DNA from: Firmicutes bacterium UBA6648
GTDB taxonomy: Bacteria; Bacillota; Clostridia; Peptostreptococcales; Anaerovoracaceae
DNA length: 8,132 nt
Direction: 5' to 3'
NCBI GenBank assembly: GCA_002455605.1
Contig: DKLE01000236.1
Coordinates: 1 to 8,132 of the forward strand
This document shows, piece by piece, positions 1-6,245 of the stretch. Within the stretch, counting starts at the first letter, position 1. Each line of letters starts with the position of its first letter. Both the position numbers and the translations under genes were made by a program. The notes under the pieces were generated by a model, which saw only the letters and a program-made list of their open reading frames with translations, did no database searches and was not told where the DNA came from.

Positions 1-1217
1 ACTTTTTGCTGATTGCCGCCGGACAGGGAGCGAATGGATGTATTCAGCGTAGGTGTCTTAACATTCATCTTATCGAAATACTGTCCTACCGTAGTTTTTT
101 CTTTTTTCCTGTGGGTATAACCGCCATATACAAACTGATCTAATGAAGACAGACTAGCGTTTTCCATTACACTTCTCACCGGAATAATTCCGTATCTTCT
201 TCTATCTTCCGACAGCATAATCATGCCATTTTTTATACTGCTGGAAACATTTTTTATACAGACCTTTTTCCCTGAGATAAGAACTTCTCCGGAGGATATT
301 CCATCTAACCCGAACAGGGATCGCATGACTTCCGTCCTTCCTGCTCCTACTAATCCGGCAAATCCGATGATTTCTCCCCGCTGTAAATGGAAAGAGACAT
401 TTTCATAAAGGCAGTCACTGCATAAGTCCTTCACATCTAAGAGGTTTTCACCGATTTTGATCTCCTCCTTGGGATAAACATTTTCCATCTTTCTTCCTAC
501 CATAAGCGCAATCACTTCATTGATATCGGTTGATTCTGCTCTCATGCTCTTTACAACAGTGCCGTCCCTGAATACGGTTATATCATCTGCGATTTGGAAA
601 ACTTCATCCAGCTTGTGGGATATGTAAATTATACTTACACCTTTTTCTTTTAATATCCCGATTTTTTTAAATAACAATTCCACTTCTTTCTGAGTAATCG
701 CCGAGGTAGGTTCATCCATCACAATAATCTGTGCATCATTAGAAATCGCCTTAATTATTTCAAGCATCTGAATATCCGATACGGTCAATGTCTTAAGCTT
801 CTGATCCGGTTTATAATTTAACCCTTCCTCTTTAAGAAACTGTAATGTTTTTTGGCGTACTTCTTTCCAATTTACTTTTCCGAACTTATTGACGGGCAAT
901 CTTCCCAAGAATAAGTTTTCCTCTACCGACATCTCCGGTACATAATTCAATTCCTGAGCAATCATAGCAATACCCAAGCTTTGTGCCTGTATAGGATCCT
1001 TAACCTGAACAGGCTTTTCATCAATGAAAATCTGCCCCGAATCCGGTTTATAAATACCATTTATGATTTTCATTAGGGTGGACTTTCCGGCACCATTTTC
1101 TCCGCATAAAGCATGCACCGTACCTTTCCGCACAGAAAAATCTATTTTGTCAAGAGCCTTAACGCCCGGAAAAGATTTCTCAATCTGAGAAACTCTTAGC
1201 TTAACTTCCTCGCTCAC
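1..1217 (-). CDS. Sugar ABC transporter ATP-binding protein, RbsA/MglA/XylG type (C-terminus cut by window edge)
   Basis: This is the cytoplasmic ATPase of a ribose/galactose/xylose-type (CUT2) sugar importer. I translated 405 residues; the family is usually about 500, so roughly the last 95 lie off the left edge. There are two ATPase domains in one chain. Domain 1 has an intact Walker A (GENGAGKST, 39-47), a Q-loop (IAQEL, Q88), a degenerate signature (TVSDIQ, 145-150), Walker B DEPTSA (168-173) and the switch His (SHKLDE, H201). Domain 2 has GLVGAGRTE (288-296) without the Walker A lysine, SEDRRRYG (336-343) and the signature LSGGNQQK (398-405). This asymmetry of an intact first site and an altered second site is normal for the family. 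The GTG start is chosen because AGGAAGGAG lies 8 bases upstream and the nearby in-phase alternatives lack a site. The permease and sugar-binding protein are expected further left. The sugar cannot be read from this subunit. The upstream ROK gene is the likely regulator. Confidence 0.93.
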   Translation of the reverse strand, partial: MSEEVKLRVSQIEKSFPGVKALDKIDFSVRKGTVHALCGENGAGKSTLMKIINGIYKPDSGQIFIDEKPVQVKDPIQAQSLGIAMIAQELNYVPEMSVEENLFLGRLPVNKFGKVNWKEVRQKTLQFLKEEGLNYKPDQKLKTLTVSDIQMLEIIKAISNDAQIIVMDEPTSAITQKEVELLFKKIGILKEKGVSIIYISHKLDEVFQIADDITVFRDGTVVKSMRAESTDINEVIALMVGRKMENVYPKEEIKIGENLLDVKDLCSDCLYENVSFHLQRGEIIGFAGLVGAGRTEVMRSLFGLDGISSGEVLISGKKVCIKNVSSSIKNGMIMLSEDRRRYGIIPVRSVMENASLSSLDQFVYGGYTHRKKEKTTVGQYFDKMNVKTPTLNTSIRSLSGGNQQK

Positions 1218-1279
1218 AGCAAAGTCTCCTTCCTCATTCAATCTAATCGATATGTCAAATACTTTTGTATATCTACTTT

Positions 1280-1298
1280 ACATAAGTTATAAAAAAGT
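1280..1298 (-). promoter_or_regulatory. Candidate operator for the ROK regulator at the sugar ABC promoter
   Basis: The minus strand here reads ACTTTTTTATAACTTATGT and overlaps the end of the -10 box and the expected transcription start. It matches the near-palindromic plus-strand sequence at 2507-2525, next to the ROK gene's own start, at 15 of 19 positions. Repressors often bind at such a position. The match is AT-rich, in AT-rich intergenic DNA, so chance similarity is a real possibility. Confidence 0.3.
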
Positions 1299-1324
1299 AT
1301 ACACTCAACTTTTTTTTCTGTCAA
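1296..1324 (-). promoter_or_regulatory. Strong sigma-A-type promoter of the sugar ABC operon
   Basis: On the minus strand TTGACA (1324-1319) is followed after exactly 17 bases by TATACT (1301-1296). This is a perfect -35 and a 5/6 -10. The 40 bases before the -35 are almost pure A/T and could act as an UP element. Transcription would begin near 1289, giving a leader of about 70 bases before the GTG start at 1217. The leader also contains an 8-base inverted repeat of the -10 region (1259-1266 with 1293-1300). The promoter means the transporter need not depend on read-through from the ROK gene, although no clear terminator separates them. Confidence 0.8.
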
Positions 1325-1367
1325 TCTTTTAATATAAATTTTAAAGTATTATAAACATTTTTTATTT

Positions 1368-2483
1368 TTATATACTCATGATAAATTCATCCAAGTAATG
1401 CAGGGCGGCTCCCACTGCGGATGCTTCAAATTTATAATTGCAAACCTTTACATAGTTTCCGTCTTTCTCAAAGGGATTCCTTCTATTTACCATCTCTGTG
1501 AGTTTTCCCACATATTTTTCCATATGGCTGCCCACATAGCCTCCCAGCACCACATCACAATCAAAGGTCATTCTTAAATTACATACCAGCTGAGCTAAAT
1601 AATATAAATATTTATCAAAGGTCTGCAAGCAAAAAGGATCTTCTAATTCCACCCGGGCAAAAAACTCTTTCAGATTACCCTCCGTCAGATCGGAAAGGAG
1701 CTTGGCATTGCAGTATGCATCGGCACAGCCTCGCTGTCCGCAATAGCAATTTCTGCCCTCAGGAACCAAAGTTATGTGGCCGAACTCCCCGCTCCGCTGA
1801 TTCATTCCCGTATAGGAGCTCTGAGAATACATGATGGCCCCACCTACACTATTGCTTAAGGAAACGTATACAATGGGGTTTTGGGAATCTCTTCTCCAAA
1901 ATTCCGCAAATCCGCCGGAATTTGCATCATTAAAAAATTCAAATTTATATTTTATATGCTTTGCCATCCTCTCGTACAGATTTTCTGGTGCAGGCAACAC
2001 TGTCACATAGGTTATGCTCTTCCTGTCTTCTCCTATGATTGCCGGCAAAGATATACCTAAGCCCAGTATTCTTTCCGGTTCTATGCGGCTTTCCTCTACA
2101 AATCCATCGATAAGCTTCCCCACACCCTCATAAAAAACCTCTTCATTTTTAAATTCATACCGGATACGGCTGCTGTACAAAACGGATCCTTTTAAATCCA
2201 CGATTACCAGACTGACGTGATTTTTGGTAATATCCATGCCCAGAGCCACCTTAACAGCAGCTACACTGCAGATTACCCTTGCCTTTCTTCCCCCTGTTGA
2301 CTCAAAGGTACCGTCTTCTGTTATCAGGCCTTTCTCCTTGAGTTCCGCTAAATTTTGGCTCACTGTAGGCAAGCTTAAATTTAGCGTTCTTGCAATATCC
2401 TGTTTTGAAATTCCTTCTGAATCATAAATCAGCTTATATATATTATTACGGTTTTTTCCCTTCATCAGCATCCTGTTTTCCAT
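1368..2483 (-). CDS. ROK-family transcriptional regulator (sugar-responsive, winged-helix N-terminus)
   Basis: This is a DNA-binding repressor of the NagC/Mlc/XylR (ROK) family, 371 residues, close to the family's usual 370-400. Residues 12-60 form a winged helix (SKQDIARTLNLSLPTVSQNL then the wing ending at GGRKARV). The rest is a sugar-kinase-like ROK domain. The phosphate-binding DxGGT of ROK kinases is replaced by DITKNH (84-89), so it should not phosphorylate sugar. The sugar-pocket FNDAN (184-188) and the zinc motif GH(235-236)...CYCGQRGC (246-253; C246, C248, C253) are kept; Asp rather than the usual Glu follows at 255. I start at the ATG at 2483, which has GGAGG 5 bases upstream (2493-2489). 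An in-frame GTG at 2495 would add four residues but has no binding site. It sits upstream of, and collinear with, a sugar ABC ATPase gene and probably controls it in response to that sugar. It has its own promoter and probably represses itself. Confidence 0.92.
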   Translation of the reverse strand: MENRMLMKGKNRNNIYKLIYDSEGISKQDIARTLNLSLPTVSQNLAELKEKGLITEDGTFESTGGRKARVICSVAAVKVALGMDITKNHVSLVIVDLKGSVLYSSRIRYEFKNEEVFYEGVGKLIDGFVEESRIEPERILGLGISLPAIIGEDRKSITYVTVLPAPENLYERMAKHIKYKFEFFNDANSGGFAEFWRRDSQNPIVYVSLSNSVGGAIMYSQSSYTGMNQRSGEFGHITLVPEGRNCYCGQRGCADAYCNAKLLSDLTEGNLKEFFARVELEDPFCLQTFDKYLYYLAQLVCNLRMTFDCDVVLGGYVGSHMEKYVGKLTEMVNRRNPFEKDGNYVKVCNYKFEASAVGAALHYLDEFIMSI

Positions 2484-2506
2484 AATCGCCTCCACTTTTC
2501 TAAAAC

Positions 2507-2525
2507 ACTTTTATAAAACTTGTCT
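2507..2525. promoter_or_regulatory. Candidate autoregulatory operator at the ROK gene start
   Basis: The plus strand reads ACTTTTATAAAACTTGTCT, with a perfect TTTTATAAAA palindrome at 2509-2518. It lies where transcription of the ROK gene should begin (about 2524), and a 15/19 relative covers the start region of the sugar ABC promoter (1280-1298). Binding by the ROK protein is an inference. AT-richness weakens it. Confidence 0.3.
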
Positions 2526-2530
2526 TGTGC

Positions 2531-2559
2531 ATTGTACCTTATATAAATAACTAATTCAA
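2531..2559 (-). promoter_or_regulatory. Promoter of the ROK regulator gene
   Basis: On the minus strand TTGAAT (2559-2554) and TACAAT (2536-2531) are separated by 17 bases, each matching the sigma-A consensus at 5 of 6 positions or nearly so. The predicted start is near 2524, about 40 bases before the ATG at 2483. The -35 box lies only six bases from the large palindrome at 2565-2595, so a regulator bound there could affect both divergent promoters. Confidence 0.65.
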
Positions 2560-2564
2560 TAAAA

Positions 2565-2595
2565 AATGTCAAAATCCCCAGGGGATTTTGACATT
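2565..2595. promoter_or_regulatory. 31-base perfect palindrome, probable operator between divergent promoters
   Basis: Two 15-base arms (2565-2579 and 2581-2595) are exact reverse complements around a single central A at 2580. The left arm ends in AATCCCC and the right arm is GGGGATTTTGACATT. The right arm contains the TTGACA -35 box of the yibE-like promoter, and the left arm carries the same hexamer facing the other way. A perfect two-fold site over a -35 box suggests a dimeric repressor. The centre is GC-rich, unlike the AT-rich intergenic DNA around it. It does not match the operators of CcpA, PerR, Fur or NagC that I know. As RNA it could fold into a hairpin, and on the minus strand a T-run follows, but no minus-strand gene ends here. 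Confidence 0.7.
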
Positions 2596-2616
2596 AAAAG
2601 CTATTCGCTATATAAT
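2588..2616 (+). promoter_or_regulatory. Perfect consensus sigma-A promoter of the yibE/yibF-like operon
   Basis: TTGACA (2588-2593), a 17-base spacer and TATAAT (2611-2616) match the housekeeping consensus exactly. Transcription would start near 2623, leaving a short leader of about 27 bases. Such a strong promoter usually needs repression to be regulated, which fits the palindrome covering its -35 box. Confidence 0.85.
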
Positions 2617-2649
2617 CGTATATATTTTTAATAAAGGGTACGGGATAAA

Positions 2650-3777
2650 ATGAATAAAAACTATTTTCAAAAAAATAAGGGGACTGCCGTTAAAATTCTG
2701 CCGCTTGTTATAGTTAGCTTATTGCTCTATTTCTTGATATATAACAACTACAGCATATATGACTCCCCTATTGCAAAAATCAGCTCTGTCAAAGAGAGTT
2801 ATTTATACAGCAAGGACTCCTCTATGGGAGATTCAGAAAAATATTTCCAACAAAATATTACCGCTACAATCAAAAATGGTTCCTATAAAGGGCAGTCCAT
2901 ATCTCTCATAAATACTTACGGACAATCCCTCGTATACGACAATAAGTATCATGTAGGAGACTCTCTTTTTATCGATAGAATTGAAGAAAGCAATCAAGGT
3001 CTTACCGCTAATATCTCAGGAGTTAAGCGAGATTATTATGTAGCCGCCGTTGTCCTTATTCTCGTAAACCTGCTGATCTGGGTGGGAGGCATGCAGGGCT
3101 TTTTTACCATACTGTGTTTCGCTGTTAACATTTTCTTATTTTATATCATGCTCCTGCTTCACAGCCGAGGTGCAAATATTTTACTGCTTTCCATCCTTAT
3201 GTCTGTGCTCTTTTCCTGTATTGTCTTATTCCTTATCAACGGTAAAAACAAAATTACTGCCATTGCTCTCTGTGCTACTTTAGCGTCTATCGCCTTTGTA
3301 ACACTGTTATCTTATATCATTATGAGGCTCAGTCCGGACATTGATTATGAATTTTTAGAATACCTGATTCATCCTTATGAACGTTTTGATGCAGATTTGC
3401 TCTTCCTCTCGGAAATTCTTATGGGCTCCCTTGGGGCCATCATTGATATTGCCGTGACCATTACCGCCTGTGCTTCCGAACTTATGAGAAAAAATGAAAA
3501 TATATCAAAAAAGGCTTTGCTTTCATCCTGTAGAGAAGTAAGCGACGATATTACCGGCACCATGATTAATATGGTATTCTTTACGAATGTTTCTTCTTGT
3601 ATTCCTTTATTTGTCATTTCCATGCAAAATGGAATTGGATTTATGACGGTTATCCGCTATAGTGTATTTTTTGAAGTAGCCAGATTTTTAACAGCCAGCA
3701 TCGGAATAGTAGCCGCCATTCCATTTTCAATTTTAGCGGTTTACTTATCTTACGGAAGGAGAACATCAAAATGTTAG
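2650..3777 (+). CDS. YibE/F-family polytopic membrane protein (YibE-like)
   Basis: This is an integral membrane protein of 375 residues whose family (YibE/F) has no established biochemical role. One membrane helix near residues 13-31 is followed by a polar, probably outside-facing domain at 32-127. About seven further helices follow at roughly 130-146, 150-170, 176-196, 203-226, 250-273, 303-325 and 345-367. The family core is visible as GSLGAIIDIAVTITACASEL (259-278) and, after a short loop with SCREVSDDITGTMINMVFF (293-311). Acidic residues within the conserved core (D266, E277, D299, D300) are notable, and a solute or ion pathway is possible but unproven. The start has only a modest binding site (AAAGGG at 2633-2638). 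The last seven bases overlap the next gene, so the two are almost certainly co-translated. It is transcribed divergently from the ROK gene under a strong promoter with a palindromic operator. Confidence 0.85.
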   Translation: MNKNYFQKNKGTAVKILPLVIVSLLLYFLIYNNYSIYDSPIAKISSVKESYLYSKDSSMGDSEKYFQQNITATIKNGSYKGQSISLINTYGQSLVYDNKYHVGDSLFIDRIEESNQGLTANISGVKRDYYVAAVVLILVNLLIWVGGMQGFFTILCFAVNIFLFYIMLLLHSRGANILLLSILMSVLFSCIVLFLINGKNKITAIALCATLASIAFVTLLSYIIMRLSPDIDYEFLEYLIHPYERFDADLLFLSEILMGSLGAIIDIAVTITACASELMRKNENISKKALLSSCREVSDDITGTMINMVFFTNVSSCIPLFVISMQNGIGFMTVIRYSVFFEVARFLTASIGIVAAIPFSILAVYLSYGRRTSKC

Positions 3778-4532
3778 TTTTTTTAGTCAGCATATTAGCT
3801 GCTTTAATTCTTATAACCGGCGGGGATCGAACAGCAAAGTCCTTGATTACACTGGGTTTTAATGCCCTCATACTGTTATTTACTATTTTTGCTGTCAACA
3901 GTGGTTTTAACCCGCTGGCTTCAACCCTTATTTCCTGTATTATCATCAGCCTTGTTACGCTTTTCTACCAAAATGAAGTAAATATAAAGACAAAACTAAC
4001 TTTTTACTCTGTCTTGATGGTAATTGCTGTACTTTTTTTAATCATATTCAGTATTGTTTCCCGATCCAATATACAGGGATTTCCCTTGGATCAACTGTCT
4101 ATCCAGGATTCCAACGGTTATTCGCGAAATATCAGCAGAAATATGATGTTTATTCAGATATCGGTCATCCTAATGGTTTTTATCGGAGCCATCATAGATA
4201 CCGGATTGGCAGTCACCTCTGCTCTTTACGAGGTTCATCAGAATAATCCGGATTTGTCAAAAGAAAAGCTGTTTCAATCAGGCATCGGCATCGGCAAAGA
4301 TATATTAAGTTCTACGGTCAATACCTTGTTTTTTATATACATTGCCGAATACCTGACCCTTTTTATACAGTTTATAAATGATTATACTTTTTTAGAAATG
4401 ATAAACTCCAAACAATTTTGTCAGGAGTTTATAGCCATTGCCCTGAGCGGCATAGGCTGTATTTTAATTATTCCTGTGGCTTCTGTTCTGGCAGCCTGGT
4501 TTTACAAGGACCAGCCTCCGCTCTTGGATTGA
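3771..4532 (+). CDS. YibE/F-family membrane protein (YibF-like), partner of the preceding gene
   Basis: This is a 253-residue membrane protein with about six to seven hydrophobic segments (near 2-16, 24-42, 47-65, 80-97, 128-150, 181-200 and 222-243). It lacks the soluble N-terminal domain of its neighbour but carries the same core: GAIIDTGLAVTSALYEV (139-155) and GKDILSSTVNTLFFIYIAE (175-193). These align with GAIIDIAVTITACASEL and DDITGTMINMVFF of the upstream protein. The two genes therefore look like diverged relatives that may form a complex. The start ATG lies inside the end of the upstream gene (7-base overlap) with AAGGAG 9 bases before it (3756-3761). Its 3' end overlaps the convergent ABC gene by 31 bases, so no intergenic terminator exists on this side. 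Substrate and function are unknown. Confidence 0.85.
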   Translation: MLVFLVSILAALILITGGDRTAKSLITLGFNALILLFTIFAVNSGFNPLASTLISCIIISLVTLFYQNEVNIKTKLTFYSVLMVIAVLFLIIFSIVSRSNIQGFPLDQLSIQDSNGYSRNISRNMMFIQISVILMVFIGAIIDTGLAVTSALYEVHQNNPDLSKEKLFQSGIGIGKDILSSTVNTLFFIYIAEYLTLFIQFINDYTFLEMINSKQFCQEFIAIALSGIGCILIIPVASVLAAWFYKDQPPLLD

Positions 4533-6244
4533 AGACGTGCCATTTGGGCATAAATTCCGTTCAGTTTTAACAACTCAGACGGGCTTCCCTGCTCTGCTAC
4601 TTCCCCTTCTTTAAGAACCACTACTTTATCAGCATTTGCTACGGTTCTCATTCGATGAGCAATAATGATTACCGTTTTATCCTTAACAAGGTTGGATAAA
4701 GCTTTCTGTACGAGAGTTTCATTTTCCACGTCTAATGAAGCCGTGGCTTCATCCATCAGAATAACCGGAGAATCCTTCAGCAAGGCTCTGGCTATGGAAA
4801 TTCGCTGTCTTTCTCCTCCTGATAAAACAGAACCATTTTCTCCTATCATGGAATGGTATCCCTTTGGCATTTCTTTTACAAACTCATCGCACTGTGCCTT
4901 TTTAGCCGCTGCAATTACTTCTTCGTCCGTTGCTCCTCTCCTGCCGATTCGTATGTTCTCCATTACAGTATTATTAAACAGAAGTACATCCTGAAACACA
5001 ATGGAATAGTTTTTTAACAAAGCCTCCGGCTCTACGGTACAGATGTCGGTTCCTCCCAGGGTAATTTTACCCTCCTGTATATCCCAAAATCGTGCAGCCA
5101 GCTTGGCCACCGTACTTTTACCGCCTCCCGAAGGTCCTACCAGTGCCGTTACTTCTCCCTGCTTTGCGGTAAAGGATACGTTGCGGAGGACTGCTTGTTC
5201 CTCATCATAGGAAAAACCTACCCGGTCAAAGCGAATATCATATCCTTTATATACGGCAGCCTTACTGCCTCCTTGAATCGGCTGCTGTTCGATGTTCTTC
5301 ATTCTTTCTATCTGAATCATGGTACTGAACATGGCAGCCAGGTTGATCAAGGCTCCTGCCAAAGGCTCAAAAACTCTTGTAGCAGCTATCATAAATACAA
5401 TAAAGGTCAGCAAATCCAAGTCACCTTTTATAAGCAAGATACCTCCTGTAAGCACTGTCGTGGCAATCCCAACCCGGAGCATCATCTGCGCGGATACGAC
5501 GAACATAGCTGTGTTCAGTTCACTTTTAATGCTTATTTTCTCTGATTCTATCAATTTTTTGTCTATACCGTTCAGATAGGAGTCCATTTGATTGTTTGCT
5601 TTAATCTCTCGTATTCCCTCAATACACTCCTGTATGGCGTCGGCCCTTTCCAGCTGCACCTTATTATTTTTCAGATTTACTTTATTTTGCAGCCGTCTTC
5701 CCCCTGCTGTAATGGCAAAAGACACAGGAACTACCCATAAAAGAGCTAAAGCCATTCGCCAATCAAAGGCAAATAAGCCGCCGCTGACAATAATTAAAGC
5801 CAGGATGGATGCCGCAAATTCCGGCATGTAATGGGAAAATGCGGTTTCTAAAGCAGCACAATCTGCCATAATGCTGGTGGTTAAATCGGATAGATCTTTT
5901 TTACCGAAAAAAGAAATGGGAATCTTTCGCAGGTGCTCAGCTAAATCAATTCTTTTATTTGCACTTTCCTCATAGGATGCCAGGAAGGTTCGGTTATACT
6001 GAATATATTGGCTGATAAAAATAAATACCAACACTACGAGGGACATCCCTAAATAAAAAACCAAATCAGGATAGACTCTGGTATTTTCCTCAATAGGTAT
6101 CAGAAACTCTTTTATCAATAAATAAAATATCCCTACAGGAAACATTAAAAGAACATCCGAAAGAGTACAGCTGATGATTGCTTTTACCAAATCCTTTGCT
6201 CCTGTTTCGCTGAGTGCAAAGGTCTTTTTTATGTATTCTATCAT
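4502..6244 (-). CDS. ABC transporter half-unit (membrane plus ATPase domain), second gene of heterodimer pair
   Basis: This is a 580-residue exporter-fold ABC protein. The membrane domain with about six helices spans roughly residues 20-310 and the ATPase domain 335-570. All ATPase motifs are intact: Walker A GPSGGGKST (370-378), Q-loop FQDVLLF (Q418), signature LSGGERQRI (474-482), Walker B VILMDEAT with catalytic E499, D-loop SLDVENE (503-509) and switch H530. The start ATG is one base after the stop of the preceding gene, with a G-rich ribosome site inside that gene's end (6260-6252), so translation is coupled. Two adjacent half-transporters of this kind normally form a heterodimer. Some relatives (YbtP/YbtQ, IrtA/IrtB) import iron-siderophores despite the exporter fold. 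The candidate iron box upstream of the operon makes that attractive, but drug or peptide export cannot be excluded from sequence. Confidence 0.9.
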   Translation of the reverse strand: MIEYIKKTFALSETGAKDLVKAIISCTLSDVLLMFPVGIFYLLIKEFLIPIEENTRVYPDLVFYLGMSLVVLVFIFISQYIQYNRTFLASYEESANKRIDLAEHLRKIPISFFGKKDLSDLTTSIMADCAALETAFSHYMPEFAASILALIIVSGGLFAFDWRMALALLWVVPVSFAITAGGRRLQNKVNLKNNKVQLERADAIQECIEGIREIKANNQMDSYLNGIDKKLIESEKISIKSELNTAMFVVSAQMMLRVGIATTVLTGGILLIKGDLDLLTFIVFMIAATRVFEPLAGALINLAAMFSTMIQIERMKNIEQQPIQGGSKAAVYKGYDIRFDRVGFSYDEEQAVLRNVSFTAKQGEVTALVGPSGGGKSTVAKLAARFWDIQEGKITLGGTDICTVEPEALLKNYSIVFQDVLLFNNTVMENIRIGRRGATDEEVIAAAKKAQCDEFVKEMPKGYHSMIGENGSVLSGGERQRISIARALLKDSPVILMDEATASLDVENETLVQKALSNLVKDKTVIIIAHRMRTVANADKVVVLKEGEVAEQGSPSELLKLNGIYAQMARLQSKSGGWSL

Positions 6245-6245
6245 T

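Noticed and set aside
223..408. Plus-strand open frame of 61 codons
   Set aside because: It is antisense to the second ATPase domain of the sugar ABC protein, whose motifs (GLVGAGRTE and neighbours) account for the DNA.
1252..1257. Second TTGACA on the minus strand (1257-1252) as a promoter for the sugar ABC gene
   Set aside because: A -10 box 17 bases later would fall at or beyond the ribosome binding site, leaving no room for a leader, and no such box is seen.
1325..1367. Terminator after the ROK gene
   Set aside because: The sequence is AT-rich with T and A runs but has no GC-containing stem, so I do not call one. Read-through into the sugar ABC gene remains possible.
2484..2495. GTG start at 2495 for the ROK regulator
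   Set aside because: The GGAGG that would serve translation lies inside this extension and is spaced correctly for the ATG at 2483. Upstream of the GTG there is only A/T-rich sequence.
2561..2595. Palindrome read as a Rho-independent terminator
   Set aside because: A minus-strand T-run follows the stem, but no gene ends here: the region lies between two divergent gene starts, and the one-base centre and overlap with a -35 box fit an operator better.
3650..3946. Minus-strand open frame of 98 codons across the junction of the two yib-like genes
   Set aside because: The opposite-strand frames have clear membrane-protein family motifs. This frame is a shadow without a start signal.
5195..5545. 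Plus-strand open frame of 116 codons
   Set aside because: It lies wholly inside the second ABC gene on the opposite strand, has no ribosome site, and its composition (Cys, His and Gln rich) fits an antisense shadow.
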